A DNA stretch of 64,000 nucleotides from Halichoerus grypus (taxonomy: Eukaryota; Chordata; Mammalia; Carnivora; Phocidae), in assembly GCF_964656455.1 (NCBI RefSeq), contig NC_135726.1:8380001-8444000 (forward strand). Direction: 5' to 3'. Below, in pieces: positions 55,251 to 64,000 of this stretch. The notes beneath the pieces are model-generated. The model searched no databases and was not told where the DNA came from. It saw only the letters and a list, made by a program, of their open reading frames with translations. The stretch's first letter is position 1. Each line of letters opens with the position of its first letter. A program made the translations under genes and the position numbers.

Positions 55251-56049
55251 CGGCCCCATCCTTACATAACTTTCTGCAGCCTCCTCAGGGCTGCTCTCTC
55301 CTTGGCAGTGAGGCCGGGCGCTGCCTCTTACCCACATGCCCCAGTTAATATTTCAAACGTTCTGCGTTTCTAATTGTGGCGAAGCCTAAGAGCCACCTAA
55401 TCCGCCCGTGTATTAACTGCTCTGCTTCCATAGGGGGGCCTCCGGACCTGGGGCTGACACTTGCCGAGTTAATAATGACTTGATTCATTCCTCATGCCAA
55501 GTGCAAGAACCACATAATCTGCGGGGCAGAAATAACTCCTGTAATTAGAAATGCCTGAGGGAACCCCCCACAAAGGGCCTTGTAGCATGGCATGTGGGAA
55601 CCCCTTGTCCCCCCCCTTCCCCCAGCACCACAGGCTTCTGCTGTTTCCTGAAGCTGCTCAGACCTGGCGTCTCTAAGAGACGAGCTCTCCCAGGGATGGC
55701 ATCCCAGCCCCCGAGACGCGCCCAGCAGAAGCCCCGGCTTCCCGGTGCCCAGTGACTCCTGTCTCAGCCGATGGGCCTGCTAGGAGCCCAGCCAGCAGAG
55801 GGAGGACAGCCCCTGCCCCTGCCCGGCAGAAACTCCGGCCTGCCCTGTGCTGTCCCTGGAGGGAAGGGACAAAGCCCCCTTCCCAACCCCGGGCAGAAGT
55901 TTCTATTATAAGGGGAAAGGAAGTGGTGTGATTGAGCAATGCCCAGTGCCAAGCCTGCGATTCTTCTCCGTGAAGGCTGTGGCTGAGGGGCCTACACTTT
56001 GGAAGCTTCCGGAGAGTGGCGAGGGGCCTTCAGAAGGCAGGGATCCAGG
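55251..56049. other. GC-rich unique noncoding with a CNE-like block
   Basis: The block 55340-55565 has 'gttaataatgacttgattcattcc' and 'gtaattagaaatgcc', repeat-free. A CTCF-like word CCAGCAGAGGGAGGAC lies at 55792-55807. Overlapping frames of 60 to 93 codons only. Confidence 0.45.
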
Positions 56050-56190
56050 CCTGGCTGCTCTGTGGTTGAGCCGGGTGACCCCGCACATGGGCCTGAAGCT
56101 GCCCAAGGTGTCCTCCCCTCAGATGTAAAATGGGGGAGCTCACAAGGCCTCCATGGGTGGCTTGAGGGTGATATGCAGTGCCTGGCTGTC
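56050..56190 (+). mobile_element. MIR SINE fragment
   Basis: 'gggcctgaagctgcccaagg' then 'ctcccctcagatgtaaaatgggggagctc' and 'gatatgcagtgcctggctg' in sense order. Diverged. Confidence 0.55.
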
Positions 56191-56339
56191 CGTTGGTCTT
56201 GGACCACCGGGTCCCCCTCTCGATAAAGTGTAACACAAAGTCAGATCGACCCGACTTTACAGGGAGATAGAGTCTTTCTGAGGTGTTTTGAGTGGAGTGT
56301 GTGAGGTGTCCAGCATCACTGTACATTCCCAAATAGGCC

Positions 56340-56535
56340 ACAGAGTGGTTTGCACCCCGGGTCCTCTCACACCTGTGACGTAGGTCTTAAAATTCCCATT
56401 TGACAAGTGAAATCCGTAGCTCTTGGATGACATGTAATTTGCCCCAGGTCCCTCTGCTCATAAGGGGCAGGGCCAGGATTTCAGTGCAAGCCAGTGTGAC
56501 CCCACAGTCCCTTGTTTTCCTGACAGCATGCTCTC
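56340..56535 (-). mobile_element. MIR SINE, reverse
   Basis: 'gtaggtcttaaaattcccatttgacaagtgaaatccgtagctc', 'gcagggccaggatttcagtgcaagcc'. Diverged but in order. Confidence 0.65.
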
Positions 56536-56572
56536 TTCCCACATAAAACATGCCCACATCTGCAGATTGGTC

Positions 56573-56614
<42 letters not shown>
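56573..56614. repeat. (CG)4(CA)17 microsatellite
   Basis: Four CG steps pass directly into 17 CA steps, giving 42 bases of strict purine-pyrimidine alternation, a strong Z-DNA candidate. Confidence 0.97.
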
Positions 56615-56615
<1 letters not shown>

Positions 56616-57180
56616 CTGCCTCCCATTCCTTGTCCCTAACACACGTGTTCTAGGTGGCCAGGACAGATGCTGTAGTGAGACTGCTGAGCACTCTGACTGT
56701 GTCATTTCTGTTTAAACAACGTCCGAAAACAGCCCAACACATTACTCTCAAGTGCAAGATTTCTGAACAAATAGATCTCTCACTTTCAAATGAGTGTCAG
56801 CCCTTGGGAAAGAGTCACCTTGGGTGACTACATTGTCCCCATGGAATAATGCCACTTTGCTTAAAACAGTGAAAATCCTGCCCCGTGAGCATCTGCAGCT
56901 CCATCCTTGAACTCCTGTGTCCAGACTCCCACCAGGTCCCTGAGGATGCCAGGCTGACAGCACTTGCACTTCAGAAGCCCAAAGTCCTCTCGGGAGCAGG
57001 TGCTCGGCTAACACAACACATGTAATGTGTGGTTTGTGATGAGAGAGAGGTTGGCACCCGGGTGTCCCTTTAAGAGCTCCTCATACCTGGCAAATCCTTG
57101 GTAAGTGAACTCAATTTGGAGAAACCCGGGAAAGTGAGTTAGAGCCCAGTGTAGTGAATGAGGTGGGAAATCACCCTTTG

Positions 57181-57184
<4 letters not shown>
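56615..57184. other. Unique noncoding
   Basis: Nothing recognised. Confidence 0.4.

Positions 57185-57223
<39 letters not shown>
57185..57223. repeat. Uninterrupted poly(A), 39 bp
   Basis: 39 consecutive A. No SINE, L1 or processed gene sequence is recognisable upstream, and the flanks do not repeat each other. Confidence 0.97.
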
Positions 57224-57225
<2 letters not shown>

Positions 57226-57834
57226 ATTAGGAGTGAAAGTAAAGCAGGGAAAGCACTTCTCTCGCATCATGAGCCCACCAGAGCCCAGTGGGTCGTTGGC
57301 AGGGTTGTGGGAAGAGTGCTAACATGCCCACGGCACACCATATGTGCTCTAGAAATGCTTAAATGGACCTGGGTTAAAAACAAAGTCATCTCATTTGCTT
57401 ACAGGCTTGGCTCCTTTATAAAGTGAATCACGGGTTTCATCCAGCTCAGGTTCCCAGCCGGATGCCTGGTATCATGGGGCTTTGGTTTTGCTTCCTACAC
57501 CTTCTTACCTAATGAGCAGGCCCCCCTTCCTCTGAATGGAACACCTTACTTTCTTCTCACACTGTAGCGGGCTCCTTTTTGTGTCATGACCCCTTTATTA
57601 CTTTGTAATGCCACAGAGTGCTAACTTGTAGGTTACACTGGGAAATAACCGAGAAGATGCGAAAGACAACCGGGCATCTGTCCATACAGGGCAGTTTGGA
57701 CCAGTAATTTCTGCATGATTTGGGGAAGACTGGCTTCTGATGAAAATCCTAAAACCAGTACACTCCTGGCATGGGGGGCTTGAAGGATGAGTTCTGGGAG
57801 AAAAGAGGAAAGCCTTTAGAGGGGACTAGCTAGA
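57224..57834. other. Unique noncoding
   Basis: Nothing recognised beyond a weak MIR-like tail near 57310-57365. Confidence 0.4.
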
Positions 57835-58025
57835 AAATCTGCCGCCGACCAGCTGTGAGATCCTCAGCAAACTGTTCCAACTTCTCGGGCCTCACTTTCC
57901 TCTTGGAAAAATGAGGATGAAAAACCATAGCATCTGTCCTGACATGGCTGTAAGGACTGAGTGAGTGAATGTACAGGAAGGTCAGAGTACATAGTAAAAG
58001 CTCAATGGATAGTAAACTTTAAAAG
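57835..58025 (+). mobile_element. MIR SINE
   Basis: 'gccgaccagctgtgagatcctcagcaaactg', 'cctcactttcctcttggaaaaatgaggatg' and 'gtacatagtaaaagctcaatgg' in sense order. Confidence 0.8.
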
Positions 58026-58164
58026 GACTTCTCTATGGATTGCATTTATTTGATTACAGAAGATGCTTAGTTTCCTAAGTCTGAGGCAGTGCCCTTGAAT
58101 TTGGGGAACGTGAAGGCTTTCAATCCATCCTTATCATTTGCAGGATGATTCTAAAGAAAAAATT

Positions 58165-58287
58165 GCATGTATGTGTATCTGTGTGTCATATGTATGTATG
58201 TGTGTGAGTACATGTGTGTGCACCTGTGCATATGTGTATCCACACACAAGTGTGTATCTGCATGGGGTGTGTGTGTGTGTGTGTAGC
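58165..58287. repeat. Degenerate GT-rich low-complexity tract
   Basis: GTAT, GTGT and GTGCA words with a perfect (GT)9-type run near 58266-58284. Confidence 0.85.
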
Positions 58288-60304
58288 CAGAGCAAGGCAG
58301 TCTCTCATAGGTTAAGGCACACCAGCCCGGGCCAGGTAGAGTCTCTGCCCACTGCGGGCTGCTCCATGCTCTGCTGGGGCCCATCAGAGAAGCAGCAGAA
58401 TCTGGGCCTGGGAGAGATCCCATCAGCAGCTCCAGGCCATTAAAAAGTCATTGCCTTTAGGGAATCCATCAAACCACACTACTGAAGCATCTATACCCGG
58501 ATCTGGATTTTTCTTTGGATTCTAACCCATGGAACCCCGGTTAGAAGGGGAGGGAGAACTGGCCTGATACTTAACACATACCATTTGCAGCAAGGAAAGG
58601 AAGAAATTAACCTTTATGGGTGTTCTACTTTTTTCTTTATAATCTTTTAAAATGAAACATTTATTTTATTACATAATCTTTAACAGGGAATAAAATATTT
58701 ATGAATTACTGTTATCTATTAAAACCATATATCATTTATTAAAGTATCTTTCCTATTTAAATGATATATTAAATATATATTATGTACTAAAAGAATCTAG
58801 TATACTTTTATAAGTATAAAATGTAACATAACAAAATGTAACATACTATATAGTGTAAAACATCATACGTACATTTAACAATTGGCTCTTGTAAGCCAGT
58901 GCAAGCCAGTGTAGTAATGAACTGTCCCCTGCTTCTAACTGGTCCTTACGAGACCATTGTTAAATTTTCAGGTACTTTGCAAGGCAGTTGGCTTCACATG
59001 GGTAACTTGAAATTAGCCATGGTGGAAGCATTTACACCACAGAAATTGGCAAGCATTACAAATTAGGGTTTCCCTCCCCCCAGTGAGCTTCTTGTTAAAC
59101 ATTTATAAGCATAGCACCATGTGTTAGTTACCATGCATACTTTATTCATTACTTCATTTCAGTTTCACTACAATCTGCAGATGCTGTCCATTCACGCCAT
59201 CTTGGAGGGCCTGGTGTGCAGTTGCACACATTGTTCACTGCACAACTCAGGGAGCACTCTTCACATCAGAGCCTGTTTGCCTCTGGGCTTTAGTTCCCTC
59301 TCTTGTACAATGGAGAGAGCTGTCACTTCCACACCACCTCACTCTGAGGATGCTAATAGATCAGGACTCCTGAGCTCAGCACCTATAGGGGGCCTAATGG
59401 AAGGAGAATAGGGAGTAGTAGGGACTGTGGCAAACTGAGGCCATGTGCCCTGGGTAAAGAAGCCACTGTAGTCCATCACTGCCACATGAGAATGCAGGGG
59501 ACCAGTGATGCTGGATCTTTCTGATTTAATATGAAGGAAGAAAGAAATCTGAATTTTTTAAACACATATAAAAATTTCCCAGTTTTTAAAACACTGTGAG
59601 CCTAACTCATGGCCCAGCAACGGTGGTCAGTGCATGAGAATGATAGCAATAGCAAGTTTAAGCATTTTCTCCAGGCTTCACACAGTAGGGCCGCGTGTAG
59701 TATATCCTCATGCTGGAGGTTATGTCTCTCCTAAGTTCCTTAAGGGACTTCGATCTCCCTTTCATTCCCATTATTTTAGAATGACCAGCTAGAAAAGTAT
59801 CACTCCCCCCCGCCCCCCCGTGGGACTGGCATGTAACCACCACCAAGGAGCCCAGAGCTACATTCGGAATAGAGGACACAGTTGAGCTGCAAACATGGTT
59901 CTGAGCTTCCTGGTGGCCAGAGCAGATAGCAAACACAAGCAACTGCGTATTCTCATCAGCCAGGAAGGGGACACGTCACCAACCCCATTCTTCTACTGAC
60001 CTTCTAGTTGGATTTATACTTGTTCTGCTTATACTGCCATATTTTTATTGGTTATACTATCTTACTTTATGTACTTCCCTTAAGCTACTTCAGATTCATT
60101 GTGGGAAAAGAAATATATTAAATAACCCCAGTTACCCCTTTGGCAACCGAGGATCTCAGATTCCCAGCTCTGACAATTCTTAAACTGCTGCAGAAGGGCC
60201 ATGCCATGGAGCAGAGTGTGGCTTGGCTGAGGCCCAGATGGGGATCCCACTATGTACTGTGGGCTTCAGGAACACAGAAGAGAAACTCTCTTACCTGGCA
60301 TATG
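58288..60304. other. Unique noncoding, AT-rich block at 58620-58880
   Basis: 58620-58880 is very AT-rich with repeated ATTTATTA and TAACATA words, including a short duplication AAAATGTAACATA at about 58818 and 58834. 59095-59185 has a weak reverse-MIR texture. No gene. Confidence 0.4.
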
Positions 60305-60765
60305 TAATTTGTTAGGGCTGCCGTAACAAAGGGCCAGAGACTGTGTGGCTGACGAGACAGAGATGTATTGTCTCACAGTTCTGGAGGCCAGAAGTCCAAG
60401 ATCAAAGTGTCTGTAGGGTTGGTCCCTTCTGAAGAGCCTTCTGTTCCAGCCTTTCCCTCAGCTTCTGGGGGGTTCGCTGTCATCTTTGGTGTTCCTTGGC
60501 TTGTAGACACATTGGCTCATGGCTGTCTTTGTGTTCACGTGAGGTGCTCTCTGTGCGCATGTCTGTCTCCAAATCTCCCCTTCTTATAAGGACGACAGTC
60601 ATTGGAATAAGGCTCACCCTACTCCAGGTGACCACATCTTAACTAATTATATCTGCAAAGACCCTCTTTCCAAATAAGGTCACATTCTGAGGTCCTGGGG
60701 GTTAGGACTTCAACATATGAATTTGGGGGGTGAGGGGGACACAGTTCGCCCCGGGACACCTGGTA
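60305..60765 (-). mobile_element. MLT1-type (ERVL-MaLR) solo LTR, reverse, well preserved
   Basis: 'gtaatttgttagggctgccgtaac', 'attgtctcacagttctggaggccagaagtcc', 'gtgttccttggcttgtagac', 'cttataaggacgacagtcattgg', 'ccaaataaggtcacattctgagg' and 'gttaggacttcaacatatg' are all present in order. About 460 bp, the best-preserved LTR here. Confidence 0.92.
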
Positions 60766-61139
60766 AGGGAACCAAGCCCAGCTCAGCATCAGCCACACCA
60801 TGTGATTCTCTTGACAAGTCCCCTGCATAGGAACTCCTGAGAAGTAACAGGATATCATGTTTCTCGGTGCAGAAAGGCCCTGATCTCTTCAACTGCTAGT
60901 GCTCATGGTGCAGATAAAAGAAGAGTTGAGGTCTGCAAAAGTGGCACCCTCAGGTCAGAGCACGAGCTAGAGTGTGTCAGGAGGACAGACCACAGATGTT
61001 GGTGAAGGTCTCCAATTATCACTTCTAAGAAGTACCTTCAATAAAATCACTCTCAATATAAACAGAGACCAGAGAGATGAAATGATTGGTCCAGAGTTTC
61101 CTATCAGTGAAGGTCCTGGGAACATTTAAATATTTAATA
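60766..61139. other. Unique noncoding
   Basis: Nothing recognised. Confidence 0.4.
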
Positions 61140-61325
61140 AAGAGGTATATAATGGATATGTGCATACTCTTAAGACCTATTTTGTGTTCAGTACAAAAAT
61201 GAAGAAACCGAGGTGCAGAGAAATTAAACAACTCGTTTATGTTACTTGGCTAGTATATGACCCAGGTGGAATTCGAATCAATGCTGCTGGATCCACAAAC
61301 CTCAATCTTTAACTACTATCTTCAG
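61140..61325 (-). mobile_element. MIR SINE, reverse
   Basis: 'aaatgaagaaaccgaggtgcagagaaattaaacaac', 'cttggctagtatatgaccc' and 'ggtggaattcgaatcaatgc' are diagnostic of reverse MIR. Confidence 0.85.
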
Positions 61326-64000
61326 CCTGTGTATTACATTTCAGGACTCATGGCTCACCACCGTGCTGCTTTTCCTTTATCCATTACTCAGGCTGCTTTG
61401 CATGGTTGAGTAGGTTGTGCACTGCAAAAAGGTGCTCAGCTAAGGGGACAAGTGAGGAGGGAATCTAACTTGCATATGGATCACTGAGCTGCAAGCCCTG
61501 GCGGGTGGGGGAGGGGTCTCTTTGCCTGGAGGAAGGGTCACCCTGTCCAAATTTAAATGAAAGGACTGTATGGGCTAGTTGCAGCCCTGTAAGTTCCCAA
61601 GATATAAAACAGACTGATTACCTATTTACCTACTTGGATTTAAGTCACTTTGTCCAAGAAGTCTAACAGAGAGAGGTCTACTCCCTGTCCCAGTGTTCCT
61701 GGCAAGAACTTCCCACCGCCCCAACCCAATTACACCCCACAATCCAAAATGCTTAGTGGCAGAGCAGAGGAATGGTTATGGACTGCGTGGACTCCTGCAA
61801 GCCCTCTGAGTCTGGCAGGGAGATTGGAGTCAGGGGAAATGGAAGTCAGGAGCAGTAGAAAGGAATGTGGGTGTGGATCCAAGAGCATCTTCCCGGTCTC
61901 CCTACAGGGACTCCGAATGTCTGTTGTCTTAAAAAGTCGTTACGGAGAGAAAGAGCAACCTTAAGGTCTGATGGAAAATGAGGGAGGGAGGAAAGGGTGC
62001 CAAGGGCAGTGGGCAAAGCAAAGCTATGTGTTTGGAAGTGAGACAGCTGCTCCGGGGCACGCTTAGCATGATGAAGCAGGATTGTGCTTATTTGTTGAAC
62101 CAGAAGCACAAATCCAAGCCAGCTGGAGGGGTGAGCCGGGTGCCATTCATGCAGACAGCACCCTCTCCCCAGACGGGCCCACGTGGTAAGTTGCTTTCTT
62201 TGTGCCAACTCATCTGGACCTTCGGATCTCCCAAGGTGGGTGTTGGGCAGGGCCCCGCGAAGCGTGGGAGCCGTGACTCAGCCTTCTCTGCTCCCCACCA
62301 GGCCTGGGCCTCTCACTCTTGCCTTCAACAGGCATGTCTTAAAAAATGTGCCCTGTGCCAGACAGAGGAGCCATCTGGCAGTGGAGTCGCCCTCAGTGGG
62401 GAGAGGGGGGACAGGCCTGGACTGAGGGGCACCAGAGCTGTGGGCAGAAACAGCTCTGCCCGAGCAAAGGTCCAAATCAGTGAGTGGTGTCTTCTGGAGA
62501 AAGTTTCCAGAGGTGTTGACGCCAGGGGCTTGTTGTCTAGCAGAGACCCAGCTCAGCCTAGGGGAAGGGAGCAGACAGTCCCGCCTCTGAGGATTTCAAG
62601 CTGGCTTTAAAAAGGGAGCAGGCTCTATGTGCTGAATATAGCTCCAGCTTATTTCCTAGTAAATTATTCAGATGTTAATTGCATTGTAAACAAAGCTGCT
62701 ACCTTTCTTTCCTTTCCAATTATCCTCATAAAATGTGCGGGAGTGGGGGGCAGAGAGAAGGGAGCAGAAAGCCAAAGTGGAAACCAGGTTGAGGCTCCCG
62801 TGTGTGACTTCTGAAACGAAGGGGCTGCGGTGGACAGCTGGTCTGGAACCACAGTGAGGCAGGAAGACGTGGTGCCCAGCCCAGAACTCCAGGGTGGATC
62901 TTGGTGGGGTCAAGGCCACAAAGCCTGTGTTCCTGTCCCTTTCTCTTCTCTTTCTCACCCCCAATAAACTGTTTGGGTTCTTCCAGCAAGAGTTGCAAAT
63001 TACGGGGGGATACCCATCCTGGGGGTGCTGAGCTGGAGGGAAAGGCATGTATTTGAATGTTGCATAGACCAGAGTACTAGGCGGATGCTTGTAGGAGAGC
63101 ACAGACCCGATCAACTGGAGATAATTTCAGCACCAGGTACAGAGGGAACCAGGGCGTCATGGTTTCACACCCTGTGACATCTCTGTTAACGGGTATATAT
63201 GAGTAGACGCTTGTCGACCAGGGTAAGGAGCCCAGAGTACAAGGGACCAGCTGCTCAACTTGACTGTCCACAGTGGGATCTGAATTTACCGTGTGCATCG
63301 AATCCACTTAAACTTTAAAGAGCCAGCCTGCTTCCCCGTCTCATTCGGAAATGACTGTAGTCCTAATTAAAAGCAAATTACTTAATCTTATGGCATCAGG
63401 AGAAGGGAGTGCTCCTCAGAGGAGAGGCCTCCTGCTTAGGGACAGAAACAGCCTAGCATATGGGGCAGAGAGAGGAAGGGGAGACTCACAGAAGATTGCA
63501 GACACTGTCCTCTCCATTGATCTCCTCTTTCGTGTCTGTTCCTTCTTTGCCAACAGATACCAGACCAGTGGGCAGGAGGTTTGTGTTGACTCATTATGGA
63601 ATAATCTGAACTTACTCAGAGATGGGCCAGGGCAGCATGAGGCCCGCAGAGTTTCTTAATTCTGGGAGATGATGTTCCCAAGTAAGGCCCCCAAGGTTAA
63701 CCCTCCAAGGATGTGCCAAAGAAAAGAATCCAAATGTCCCCACTTCCAACTTAATTAGCTCCAATAGGCATTTAAAGACATCATGTTGTTTACAGCACAT
63801 CTTAGCCTTGTTCTTGCCAAGTGATGGACGTGAAATGCACTATTTCCAGAGTGACTTATTCATGCATTCCATGGAGTCTCTGTTTCTCTGTCCATCACAG
63901 GAGATGTTCTGATGACAGTTGCTTCATCATGTCCTCTGGTAACCCCAGGGCCGAGCCCTCCCTTCTGTGATCTCTGGGGAGAAGACAGCATTCTCTCTCT
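61326..64000. other. Mostly unique noncoding, with a CNE-like block and a 210-codon chance frame
   Basis: The forward frame 61978-62610 (210 codons) has no recognisable domain and is overlapped by other frames on both strands. The block 62600-62735 is repeat-free with GTTAATTGCATTGTAAACAA and CCAATTATCC words. No repeat that I can name occurs from 61326 to the end of the window. Confidence 0.45.

Noticed and set aside
57120..57223. Processed pseudogene ending in the 39 bp poly(A)
   Set aside because: The upstream sequence matches no transcript I know and no target-site duplication flanks it.
1055..60765. Possible endogenous provirus from the several LTRs
   Set aside because: The LTRs are of mixed orientation and divergence and none is adjoined by internal retroviral sequence, so they are solo LTRs.
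61978..62610. 210-codon forward open frame
   Set aside because: No domain or conserved motif recognised, and open frames overlap on both strands. Could be revisited with codon-conservation scoring.

Overview
This window is mammalian nuclear DNA and almost certainly comes from a carnivore. The clearest sign is three tRNA-derived SINEs of the carnivore SINEC type, at 9249-9443, 12778-12976 and 21961-22164. All are in reverse orientation and flanked by clear target-site duplications. The two youngest carry the head and body typical of arctoid carnivores (bears, seals, mustelids). They do not look like the dog-lineage SINEC_Cf, so a non-canid caniform is my best guess. A 5'-truncated L1 with a carnivore-type 3' UTR at 19056-19712 agrees with this. 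The species cannot be named from the sequence.

I find no protein-coding gene, exon or functional RNA gene that I can support. The longest open frames (231, 217 and 210 codons) resemble no known family, have no repeated domain or convincing splice context, and are overlapped by open frames on other strands or phases. They look like chance frames in GC-rich stretches. The window is best read as an intergenic region or the inside of a very long intron.

Layout: 1-9 kb holds unique sequence with MLT1-type solo LTRs (1055-1511, 2281-2725, 6473-7072), a MIR, a MER20-type hAT element, an L2 end and an L1M end. 9-14.7 kb holds two SINECs, an L1M end, paired MIRs and a long compound (TC)n(AC)n microsatellite. 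14.7-17.1 kb is GC-rich and ends in a GGAT satellite. 17-23 kb holds an ancient repeat, the young L1, a degenerate minisatellite, MIRs interrupted by the youngest SINEC, and another LTR. 23-31 kb holds L2, L1M, MIRs, a (CTAT)n tract, a GC-rich 0.7 kb stretch and a MER5A next to a MIR. 31-38 kb holds L2, MIRs and a scrambled old L1/HAL1. 38-47 kb is AT-rich and mostly unique, with a curious 54 bp near-duplicate at 43.6 and 44.2 kb. 47-57 kb holds MIRs, an LTR, and a MIR split by an hAT element. 57-64 kb holds a 39 bp poly(A), GT-rich and AT-rich stretches, another LTR and mostly unique sequence.

No genes work together here. The main content is a layered record of transposition: MIR, L2 and hAT first, then MLT1 and L1M, then SINEC and L1. 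Several AT-rich, repeat-free blocks with clustered homeodomain-like motifs could be conserved regulatory elements, but that is inference and needs a cross-species alignment. Repeat names rest on recalled consensus sequences without a database search, and boundaries of old elements are approximate.
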